Positions 17,468 to 24,874 of a stretch of 64,000 bases of DNA are shown in pieces. The stretch is taken from the NCBI GenBank assembly GCA_963837355.1, contig CAWIMY010000002.1, positions 868,001-932,000 of the forward strand, in the 5' to 3' direction. Positions within the stretch are counted from its first letter, which is position 1. The number at the start of each line of letters is the position of its first letter. Below the pieces are notes generated by a model. The model did no database searches, was not told where the DNA came from, and saw only the letters and a list, made by a program, of their open reading frames with translations. A program made the translations under genes and the position numbers. The stretch is from Aureispira sp963837355. Its GTDB lineage: Bacteria > Bacteroidota > Bacteroidia > Chitinophagales > Saprospiraceae.

Positions 17468-19528
17468 ATGAGTAAACACCAACAACATCCCCCCAACCAC
17501 CTCCTCGAAGAAACGAGCCCTTATCTCCAGCAACACGCCTATAATCCTGTCGATTGGTATCCGTGGGGAGAAGAAGCCTTGCAACGCGCCCAAAAAGAGG
17601 ATAAACCCATCTTGGTAAGCATTGGCTATTCTACCTGCCATTGGTGTCACGTAATGGAGCGAGAATCCTTTGAAAATGAAGAGATTGCCACCTACATGAA
17701 CGCACATTTTATCAATATAAAAATAGACCGAGAGGAGCGTCCCGATTTAGATGCGATCTACATGGATGCCGTACAGTTGATTCAAAATGGGCAGGGCGGT
17801 TGGCCGCTCAATTGTTTTTTATTGCCCAATAAGCAACCCTTTTTTGGAGGCACTTATTTTCCGCCTACTCCTGCTTATCAACGCGCCTCTTGGCCGCAGG
17901 TCTTAGAAAACATCAGTACCGCTTTTCGCGAACGCCGCAGCGATGTGGAAGCCCAGGCGGGTAAGTTGATGAGCTACTTGAACAAAGCACAGGAGCAGTT
18001 TCAAGCACCCAGCAAAGAGGCCGTAGCGCCTGCTGTTGATCGCCAACAATTGGACACAATTTTTGAGCAATTGCAGCAAAATTTTGACGAAGAGAATGGC
18101 GGTTTTGGCGGTGCGCCTAAGTTTCCAGGTACCATGGCCTTAGAATATTGTTGGCGCTATCATTTGGCGACGGGCAACGTAGCCGCGCGCAAGCATCTGT
18201 TATTGTCCCTAGACAAAATGTGCCGTGGAGGAATTTACGACCACTTAGGTGGCGGCTTTTCGCGCTATACCGTCGATGAACGCTGGTTGGTTCCGCATTT
18301 TGAGAAAATGTTGTACGACAATGCCCTATTGGTAAGCCTCTTGGCAGAGGGCTATCAATTGAGTCACAAACCGTTGTACCGCCAGCATATCGTAGATACT
18401 TTGGCTTGGGTAGAACGAGAAATGAAAGCGCCAGCAGGTGGTTTTTACTCGGCACTAGATGCAGATTCGGAAGGGGTAGAAGGCAAATTTTATGTTTGGT
18501 CAAAGGCCGAAATAGAGAAAGTGCTAGGCGAGAATGCCGATTTGTTTTGTCGGGTGTATGATGTAAGTGCCGAAGGCAATTGGGAAGAAAAGAATATTTT
18601 GAATTTGCCCGCGTCCTTAGAGGAGGTTTTGCAGCGCTTGGGAGAAAAACAAGAGCAGGCCGCTCAATTGGAGCAGTTTTTGCGCGATTGCCGCGCACAA
18701 CTATTGGCCGCCAGAGCCGACCGTATCCGTCCTGGCTTGGATGACAAAGTCTTGCTCGACTGGAATGCTTTGATGGTCACGGCTTATACCAAAGCCTATC
18801 GCGCGTTGGGAATTCCCGCCTATTTGGAAACGGCCAAAACGGCAATGGATTTCTTGCTCCACAATTTCCGCATAGAACCAGATGAGTTGGCGTTGTACCA
18901 CAGTTACCACAGTGGCAAAACTAAGAATCCTGCTTTTTTAGATGATTATGCCTTGCTGATTGCGGCCTTGCTGGAGTTGTATCAATGTACCCAAACCGAG
19001 CGCTACAAAGACTTGGCGGCAGAATATACCAAATGGGTCAACAACGAATTTTGGGATGTCAAGCAGCAGTTGTACTACTTCACAGCGGCGACCCAACAAG
19101 ATGTTTTGTTGCATAGAAAAGCCATTTATGACGGCGCTACGCCTGCGGGCAATAGTGTGATGGTACACAATCTACAGCGCTTAGGAATTTTACTAAACAA
19201 ACCCGCTTACCGCGAACAGGCGGGCACTATGCTTGCTTTGTTAGAGGACAATATTCTAAAGTATCCGTCTTCTTTTGGAAACTGGGCAGGAGCCTTATTG
19301 ACGGAAGTATATCCTATTCGTACGGTAGCTGTTTTGGGAAAAGAGGCAGTAGGGGCGCGCCGAATTTTACTACAACAGCCATTGCTAAATGTTTATTTAA
19401 GTGTTGATGAAGCCTCTCTAAAAGCCGCTAATGCTGACGCGGATTTGCAACTGGTTATTTGCGAGAATTTTGCCTGTGGTTTGCCAACACACGATGTACA
19501 CGACGCTATAGAAGCCTTAAAACGATAG
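17468..19528 (+). CDS. DUF255 thioredoxin-fold protein (YyaL/SPATA20-like)
   Basis: This 686-residue protein belongs to the conserved family with an N-terminal thioredoxin-like domain (DUF255) and a C-terminal alpha/alpha-barrel resembling N-acylglucosamine 2-epimerases. The N-terminus shows the family block NPVDWYPWGEEAL and the STCHWCHVMERESF motif with a CxxC pair near residue 57. NRE-like KIDREERPD and a long (alpha/alpha) region with GGGFSRYTVDERWLVPHFEKMLYDNA follow. The length matches the family. The biochemical role is not established; a redox or carbohydrate-related role has been proposed from the folds. It sits in a three-gene plus-strand run, overlapping nothing upstream and touching the glycosyltransferase downstream (three bases apart). 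Confidence 0.93.
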   Translation: MSKHQQHPPNHLLEETSPYLQQHAYNPVDWYPWGEEALQRAQKEDKPILVSIGYSTCHWCHVMERESFENEEIATYMNAHFINIKIDREERPDLDAIYMDAVQLIQNGQGGWPLNCFLLPNKQPFFGGTYFPPTPAYQRASWPQVLENISTAFRERRSDVEAQAGKLMSYLNKAQEQFQAPSKEAVAPAVDRQQLDTIFEQLQQNFDEENGGFGGAPKFPGTMALEYCWRYHLATGNVAARKHLLLSLDKMCRGGIYDHLGGGFSRYTVDERWLVPHFEKMLYDNALLVSLLAEGYQLSHKPLYRQHIVDTLAWVEREMKAPAGGFYSALDADSEGVEGKFYVWSKAEIEKVLGENADLFCRVYDVSAEGNWEEKNILNLPASLEEVLQRLGEKQEQAAQLEQFLRDCRAQLLAARADRIRPGLDDKVLLDWNALMVTAYTKAYRALGIPAYLETAKTAMDFLLHNFRIEPDELALYHSYHSGKTKNPAFLDDYALLIAALLELYQCTQTERYKDLAAEYTKWVNNEFWDVKQQLYYFTAATQQDVLLHRKAIYDGATPAGNSVMVHNLQRLGILLNKPAYREQAGTMLALLEDNILKYPSSFGNWAGALLTEVYPIRTVAVLGKEAVGARRILLQQPLLNVYLSVDEASLKAANADADLQLVICENFACGLPTHDVHDAIEALKR

Positions 19529-19531
19529 TTG

Positions 19532-20668
19532 ATGAGAATAGCGGTCAATACGCGGTTTTTGATGGAGGGCAAGCTGGAAGGCTTGGGCTGGTTTACGCAT
19601 GAAACCATGAAACGCTGGGTAGAAGAGCATCCCGAACACGAGTTTATTTTTATTTTTGACCGTCCTTTTTCTTCGCAATTTATTTTTGGGAAGAATGTAA
19701 CAGGGGTGGTCGCTTTTCCGCCTGCTCGTCATCCTTTACTGTTTTATTGCTGGTACGAATGGAGTATTCCGCGTATTTTGCGCCAGCACAAAGCAGATGT
19801 ATTTGTCTCGCCCGATGGTTTTTTGTCGCTGCGTACAAAAGTACCGACGCTGATGGTGTTGCATGACATTGCTTGGAAGCACTTTGAAGGGCACGTTAAT
19901 TTCAGCACCTTCCAATACTACAACCATTATGTGCCTAAATTTGTCGAATCGGCAGGACGTATAGCCACTGTTTCCGAATATTCTAAACAAGATATGGTGG
20001 AGAGTTTTGGGGCTGATCCACAAAAAATTGATGTGGTCTACAATGGTAGCCACGAGCGTTATCGTGTATTGAACAGTGCCGAAAAAACAGCCATTCGCAT
20101 ACAGTACAGCGAAGGAAAACCCTACTTTTTATATGTTGGCTCGATCCACCCCCGCAAAAATGTAGAGCGCTTACTCCAAGCCTTCAACCAATTCAAAAAA
20201 GCTACCCAGTCGCCCCTCAAATTGCTAATTGTTGGGCGCAGAATGGGTAAAGGCAGCCCCATTGAACAACTTTTACCAACCTTAGAATACGCCCAAGACA
20301 TTCTATTTTTAGGCTACTTATCCACGGATGTCTTGCCACAAGTGGTTGGTGCAGCTTACGCACTAACTTATGTTTCGCTCTTTGAGGGCTTCGGAATTCC
20401 TTTATTAGAGGCGTTGTACTGCGACGTGCCTAGCATTACTTCCAACACTTCTTCTATGCCCGAAGTAGTGGGAGAAGCAGGGTTGCTGGTCGATCCTACT
20501 TCCATTGATTCTATCGCGATCCAAATGCAACGGCTATGGGATCAACCTGCTCTACGTCAATCATTAATAGAAAAAGGCCGCGTACAACGCCAGTTATTTT
20601 CTTGGGAGCAAACTGCCCAAAAACTCTGGCAAAGTCTGGAAATATTGCTAGAACAATCGACTACTTAA
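19532..20668 (+). CDS. Glycosyltransferase family 4 (GT-B) protein
   Basis: This 378-residue retaining GT4-type glycosyltransferase probably transfers a sugar from a nucleotide donor to an envelope glycan. The N-terminal Rossmann half starts MRIAVNTRFLMEGKLEGLG. The C-terminal half has the donor-binding block YVGSIHPRKNVERLLQAF, LLIVGRRMG and the EX7E-type motif in SLFEGFGIPLLEAL, then SNTSSMPEVVGEAGLLVDP. The start is the ATG at 19532; a TTG codon directly before it is less likely. The stop codon of the DUF255 gene ends three bases upstream, so the two are co-transcribed. No other glycan genes are adjacent, so the acceptor cannot be named. Confidence 0.92.
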   Translation: MRIAVNTRFLMEGKLEGLGWFTHETMKRWVEEHPEHEFIFIFDRPFSSQFIFGKNVTGVVAFPPARHPLLFYCWYEWSIPRILRQHKADVFVSPDGFLSLRTKVPTLMVLHDIAWKHFEGHVNFSTFQYYNHYVPKFVESAGRIATVSEYSKQDMVESFGADPQKIDVVYNGSHERYRVLNSAEKTAIRIQYSEGKPYFLYVGSIHPRKNVERLLQAFNQFKKATQSPLKLLIVGRRMGKGSPIEQLLPTLEYAQDILFLGYLSTDVLPQVVGAAYALTYVSLFEGFGIPLLEALYCDVPSITSNTSSMPEVVGEAGLLVDPTSIDSIAIQMQRLWDQPALRQSLIEKGRVQRQLFSWEQTAQKLWQSLEILLEQSTT

Positions 20669-20732
20669 TAATGTTATTCTAATAACAACCATTTCTTTAA
20701 GACGGTACAAAAACTGAAAAAAAATCCCCTTA

Positions 20733-20766
20733 TTGCAACAATGTTGCAGTAAGGGTTGTATATTTG
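20733..20766 (+). promoter_or_regulatory. Promoter with 7-1-7 palindromic operator (Fur/Zur-type geometry)
   Basis: A TATATTTG element (20759-20766) fits the Bacteroidota TAnnTTTG -7 box, with TTG at 20733-20735 as a possible upstream box (spacer 23, slightly long). Overlapping the latter is a perfect palindrome, TGCAACA-A-TGTTGCA (20734-20748). The 7-1-7 geometry is typical of operators of Fur-family repressors such as Fur and Zur, and the position would block transcription of the lipoprotein/TonB operon. Which regulator binds is inference. Confidence 0.5.
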
Positions 20767-20836
20767 TGACACTACTAAACATTGTGAAGAGCGGGTTGCC
20801 GCGACTTCCTATTTTTTTGCTACAAAATTATCAATC

Positions 20837-21400
20837 ATGCGTACCCTTTTCCTTCCCGCCGCTTTTTTGTTATCCTTGTTTGCCTTGACTTTAGGTTCTT
20901 GTGAAAAAAAGGATCCTATTATTCCAAACGAAGAAGAGGTCATTACAACACTAGTATATACCCTAACGCCTAATAACGGCGGCTTACCAGTTATATTTAG
21001 CTTCTCGGATCCCGATGGAGATGGTGGTGATGCTCCTGTACTAACGAATGGTACGTTGCAAGCCAATATGCTTTATACAGGGGAATTAACCTTGTTCAAC
21101 GAGACAGCTAAACCCACAGAAAGTGTCCATACAGAGGTATTGGCAGAAGGATTAGAGCACCAAGTGTTTTTTGAAAATACCTTGACCAATGCGACTATCA
21201 GATATACCGATCAAGATACGGATGGTAATGCGCTTGGTTTGATGACAGAATTGGAGACGAGAGGTGCCGAGCAAGGAACTTTAACTATTATTTTGAAACA
21301 CAATCCCGATAAGACAGCTACTGGTGTAGCGATTGACAATGCCGCGCCAGCAGGTGGCGAAACCGATATAGAAGTACAATTCAATGTGGGTATTCAGTAA
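20837..21400 (+). CDS. Lipoprotein paired with a TonB-dependent receptor ('type 1 periplasmic binding fold'-like)
   Basis: The ATG at 20837 begins a lipoprotein signal peptide with a lipobox (LTLGSC, Cys about residue 21). The 187-residue protein has a short acidic linker, then beta-rich segments: TLVYTLTPNNGGLPVIFSFSD, a Ca-binding-like DPDGDGGDAPV and GLEHQVFFEN. Similar small lipoproteins are found directly upstream of TonB receptors in many Bacteroidota, where some are named 'type 1 periplasmic binding fold superfamily'. A role in capturing or handing over the receptor's substrate at the cell surface or periplasm is inferred from that pairing. The stop overlaps the receptor start by 17 bases, showing translational coupling. 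The upstream palindrome suggests metal-responsive control. Confidence 0.8.
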   Translation: MRTLFLPAAFLLSLFALTLGSCEKKDPIIPNEEEVITTLVYTLTPNNGGLPVIFSFSDPDGDGGDAPVLTNGTLQANMLYTGELTLFNETAKPTESVHTEVLAEGLEHQVFFENTLTNATIRYTDQDTDGNALGLMTELETRGAEQGTLTIILKHNPDKTATGVAIDNAAPAGGETDIEVQFNVGIQ

Positions 21401-23729
21401 AGTACTCTTTCTGACCATACTCTGGAGTAGCTTGGCTACTCCAGCAACTGCCTGTACCACCGTTTTAGGGGGCTACATCATAGAAGCCAACAGCCAAAAG
21501 CCGTTGGCTTTTGTGACGGTGGTGGTCTCGCAAACAGGGCAAGTTGCCTTGAGCGACAGCCTAGGGTATTTTGAGGTATTGGTAGAATGTGAGGGCTTGC
21601 AGCAATTAGAATTTAGTTATGTTGGTTATACCAGCCAAGCAATGCAGGTTTCTTTGCCAATGGATAGTATGCTGATTTTGGAATTACACCCCAGTATTAT
21701 TACTCTAGAAAATGTAATGGTGACCGCTTTACAAGCTCCCAATCAAAGTTATCAATCGAATGGCTTAGACAGCCAAGCCATTGGCGACCGCGCCTCTAGT
21801 AATTTAGGGAATCTGTTGGGGACATTGGCAGGGGTGAGTGTCCTCAAAAATGGAAGCAATATCGCCAAGCCAATCGTACATGGGTTGTACGGCAACCGCC
21901 TAACGTTGCTCAACAATGGCGTTGCCCAAAGCGGGCAGCAATGGGGAAATGATCACAGCCCTGAGATTGATCCCTTGGCCTCCAACGAAATTCGGGTATT
22001 GCAAGGCGTACACAGTTTGCAGTATATGGGTGCCAATTCGGGTACGGTGATCCTGCTTTCGCCCAGCGCTATTGGAAAAGCCGAAACTTGGCGTTTTAGA
22101 GGCCGCTATTTTTTAGAATCTAATGGCTGGACCAATGGGCTACACTTGGCCGCGCAAGGCGCAACGCCCTTTTTATCTTGGCGCGTCAATGGCACCCTAC
22201 AAAAAGGCGGCGATTTGCGCGCGCCCAATTATTGGTTGACCAATACAGGACAACAGTCGGGCAGTGCGTCGTTGCAGTTGGAACGCAACTGGTCGCCCAA
22301 GGTTTTGACAACGCTTTATGCCAGTCTTTACAGAGCAGAATTGGGCGTTTTGAGAGGGAGCCATGTTGGTAATTTAACAGATTTACGCAGTGCCTTTCAG
22401 CGCGACGAGCCCTTTTTTACACGTCCCGATTTTAGCTATGCGATCAATGCCCCTAAGCAGGGCGTTCAGCATTATTTGGTCAAACTAACAACGGCCCATC
22501 AATTAAACAAGCAACAACAACTGACGTATACGGCTGCTGCCCAGCTCAATGACCGCCAAGAATTTGATGTACGGCGCGGCAATCGCTCCGAAAAACCTGC
22601 TTTGAGTTTGGAGCAGTGGTCGTATTTTTTGGAAGGGCGTTATGAGCATCAATGGACAAGCAGTACCCAGTTGTCTGCAGGTTTACAATTTAATTATATT
22701 GACAATACGAACCGCCCTGAAACAGATATTTTACCTCTTATTCCAGATTATACCCATGCCCGTGTGGGTGCTTTTGTAACGGCGCATAAGTTGTGGCGGC
22801 GCTCTCGATTGGAAGCGGGTGTTCGGTATGATGTACACCAACAACAAGTTGCGACGATTAGTAGTAGCTTGCCCCGACAGATTGAGCGCTATGCGCCTAC
22901 TTTTCATACCATTAATGCGGCGTTTGGTTGGAGTTATGCGGTGGCTTCGATGGTAGACATGACGCTTGATGGGGGGTATTCTACTAGAAACCCTGCGATC
23001 AACGAGTTGTACAGCAATGGTTTGCACCAAGGGGTTAGCGGCATTGAAGAAGGGGCGACCGATTTGGATTTGGAGCGTTTGGCGCAAGCTAGGATGGGTT
23101 TGAAAGGACGTTTATTAAAGGGTTTGACCGTACAAGGGTTGTTGTATTATCAGTATTTTGATAATTACATTTACTTGCAGCCACAGGCTGAAACGCGCTT
23201 GACGATTCGCGGCGCGTTTCCTGTCTTTCGCTATGAGCAAACGCGTGCGCATATCTACGGCGCGGATATTGGCTTCACTTGGAATATGAATGAATGTTGG
23301 AGGTTGGGGAGCAGTTACAGTTATCTTCGTGGTGCCGATTTGACGCAAGAGCGCGCCTTAATTAACATGCCGCCTAGTAATTGGCAGAGTTATTTGGCCT
23401 ACCATATTGCCCCCAATTGGAAGATGGGTTGTAGCCAATTGCAGCAGTTAGAAGTACGGTTGCAGCACCATTATGTGTCAGAGCAGCGGTATTTATCGGA
23501 AGTGCAAGATTTTTTGCCCCCGCCCCCTGCTTACCATTTACTACAACTATCGGCTGCGGCTACTATTCAAACAAAGCAATTGCAAACCCGCTTAGTTTTG
23601 CGGGTCGACAATTTACTCAATACTCGCTACCGCGACTACCTCAATCGCCAGCGCTATTTTGCGGATGCCCAAGGCATCAATGTAGTGTTGACAGCCAGCG
23701 TCTCGCTCGCGCCCCCTTCCTCCAACTAA
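21384..23729 (+). CDS. TonB-dependent outer-membrane receptor, probable metal (zinc?) uptake
   Basis: This 781-residue receptor has a signal peptide (residues 1-23) and a carboxypeptidase-regulatory-like domain (about 26-105; GGYIIEANSQKPLAFVTVVV). A plug follows (about 115-235) with NLGNLLGTLAGVSV, IAKPIVHGLYGNRLTLLNNG and GNDHSPEIDPLASNEIRVLQ, then a 22-strand-type barrel. The HSPEID plug block is characteristic of a Bacteroidota receptor group that resembles ZnuD-like metal transporters; substrate assignment is inference. It takes up its ligand with energy from TonB-ExbBD. Translation is coupled to the lipoprotein upstream. The C-terminus (LTASVSLAPPSSN) lacks the usual terminal Phe. The 3' end overlaps the convergent dgkA gene by four bases. 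Confidence 0.9.
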   Translation: MWVFSKVLFLTILWSSLATPATACTTVLGGYIIEANSQKPLAFVTVVVSQTGQVALSDSLGYFEVLVECEGLQQLEFSYVGYTSQAMQVSLPMDSMLILELHPSIITLENVMVTALQAPNQSYQSNGLDSQAIGDRASSNLGNLLGTLAGVSVLKNGSNIAKPIVHGLYGNRLTLLNNGVAQSGQQWGNDHSPEIDPLASNEIRVLQGVHSLQYMGANSGTVILLSPSAIGKAETWRFRGRYFLESNGWTNGLHLAAQGATPFLSWRVNGTLQKGGDLRAPNYWLTNTGQQSGSASLQLERNWSPKVLTTLYASLYRAELGVLRGSHVGNLTDLRSAFQRDEPFFTRPDFSYAINAPKQGVQHYLVKLTTAHQLNKQQQLTYTAAAQLNDRQEFDVRRGNRSEKPALSLEQWSYFLEGRYEHQWTSSTQLSAGLQFNYIDNTNRPETDILPLIPDYTHARVGAFVTAHKLWRRSRLEAGVRYDVHQQQVATISSSLPRQIERYAPTFHTINAAFGWSYAVASMVDMTLDGGYSTRNPAINELYSNGLHQGVSGIEEGATDLDLERLAQARMGLKGRLLKGLTVQGLLYYQYFDNYIYLQPQAETRLTIRGAFPVFRYEQTRAHIYGADIGFTWNMNECWRLGSSYSYLRGADLTQERALINMPPSNWQSYLAYHIAPNWKMGCSQLQQLEVRLQHHYVSEQRYLSEVQDFLPPPPAYHLLQLSAAATIQTKQLQTRLVLRVDNLLNTRYRDYLNRQRYFADAQGINVVLTASVSLAPPSSN

Positions 23730-24103
23730 AACAGCTGTGCATATAAGGGTGGCCCCAGAATCAAGAAACCTACTAAGGCCGCTCCAATCGACGAGAGCAA
23801 CACCGCCGCCGCTGCAATATCTTTGGCTTTGCCAATGAGCGGATCCTGTTCGGGCGACACTTTATCTGCCAAATACTCCACGGCCGAGTTGAGTGCTTCC
23901 GTAGACAACACAAAGGCGATACAGAGTACCAATAGTGCCCATTCTAATCGAGAGATTTGTAAATAAACACCTAAAGGAATAACTATTGCCGTTGCTAAGG
24001 CGTGAACTTGGGCGTTGGGATGGTTCCAAAATAAATCTTTGACCCCTAAAAAGGCCCATTTGAAACTGTGTAGTCTAGCTTTTAGAAAGGAGCGCAGTGG
24101 CAT
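23726..24103 (-). CDS. dgkA: Diacylglycerol kinase family (undecaprenol kinase-like) membrane protein
   Basis: This 125-residue integral membrane kinase of the DgkA family phosphorylates diacylglycerol or undecaprenol, recycling lipids for wall synthesis. It has an amphipathic N-terminal helix (FLKARLHSFKWAFLGVKDLF) and three membrane helices. The catalytic/metal-binding block is STEALNSAVEYLADKVSPEQ, with the Glu and Asn of the family motif, followed by GKAKDIAAAAVLLSSIGAALVG. The length is typical of Gram-positive and Bacteroidota members. The stop codon overlaps the end of the TonB receptor by four bases, a convergent overlap with no room for a terminator between them. Confidence 0.92.
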   Translation of the reverse strand: MPLRSFLKARLHSFKWAFLGVKDLFWNHPNAQVHALATAIVIPLGVYLQISRLEWALLVLCIAFVLSTEALNSAVEYLADKVSPEQDPLIGKAKDIAAAAVLLSSIGAALVGFLILGPPLYAQLF

Positions 24104-24140
24104 GGTTGCTGTGGTTGATTTTTGGTAGTTCCTAAGTTAG

Positions 24141-24216
24141 GCGCAATAGTTGGTAGCAATAGTTTGGTAGCAATAGTTGGGTGCAATTGCAATTGCGCCC
24201 AACTATTGCTACCAAA
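24141..24216. repeat. Triple direct repeat ending in a 27-bp palindrome
   Basis: The unit GCAATAGTT(T)GG occurs three times in a row (from 24142, 24156 and 24170). The last copies form the left arm (24163-24189) of a near-perfect palindrome whose right arm (24190-24216) has only one G-T wobble; outer arms are TTTGGTAGCAATAGTTGGG and its complement. No T-run follows on either strand (eight or so As follow on plus), so it is not a standard terminator. It lies upstream of dgkA. Confidence 0.75.
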
Positions 24217-24315
24217 AAAAAGCCAAAAAATACCTTTTCTCCCGTAGAAAAAACGATACCTTTCGGCTAATGGGTTACTGTATTGTTAGAAGGGAACTGC
24301 CTTTTATTCACCTAC

Positions 24316-24612
24316 TTAAAAGCGTGTTGCAGGGCAGCCCTTTTTGCGATTGCGATGACGGCGCTTGAAGCGGTCAATACGTTTTTTGTAGAGTTTGCTT
24401 CTTTTGGTATAGCCGCTGGTTTGCTCCGAAATTAGGGGCGCGTATTTTTTGGGTGGTTGGGACATATCTCTCTCCTCCGAGGGCTCGGATGTGGTGACGA
24501 CAGTTGTTGTTTCGGTGTTTGTGCCGCATTTTTCTTGAGCCTGCAAAAGTGGCTGGCTACAGAAAAATAGAACCCCTATCCAGAGGCCGCAGGAAGTTAT
24601 AAAGTGGTTCAT
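24316..24612 (-). CDS. Small secreted basic protein, unknown function
   Basis: This 98-residue protein has an N-terminal signal peptide (MNHFITSCGLWIGVLFFCSQ to QAQ). A Thr/Glu-rich stretch follows (TNTETTTVVTTSEPSEE), and then a strongly basic tail (YTKRSKLYKKRIDRFKRRHR and more, ending in GCPATRF). I recognise no domain. The basic tail could bind nucleic acid, polysaccharide or an acidic partner; this is speculation. It stands alone, with no clear promoter. The signal peptide and the contrast with random sequence support a gene, but its size leaves doubt. Confidence 0.55.
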   Translation of the reverse strand: MNHFITSCGLWIGVLFFCSQPLLQAQEKCGTNTETTTVVTTSEPSEERDMSQPPKKYAPLISEQTSGYTKRSKLYKKRIDRFKRRHRNRKKGCPATRF

Positions 24613-24814
24613 AAGCAGATAGTTTAGTGATGGTGGATGGAATCAATGGTCGCTGATTCAAAGGCATACTAAAAGCCCCTCTATATAAGTAAACGTAGGT
24701 GAAAGGCATTATGTCTAGTTGTTAGAACGCAAAGGAGTGATTTAGTTACGCCTTTAGAGTGAATAAAGGATATTTTTATCTTTTTTGACAAAAATAACAC
24801 TGTTTTGCGAATAT

Positions 24815-24849
24815 AAAATGCCCGTTTCGACATCAAATCAAAACGGGCA
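24815..24849 (-). terminator. Terminator of the first giant T9SS gene
   Basis: On the minus strand TGCCCGTTT / AAACGGGCA (24841-24849 and 24819-24827) has a 13-base loop and is followed by TTTTATATT. It lies 26 bases beyond the stop at 24875. Confidence 0.75.
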
Positions 24850-24874
24850 GTATTAAAATTAAAACCCCACCCAC

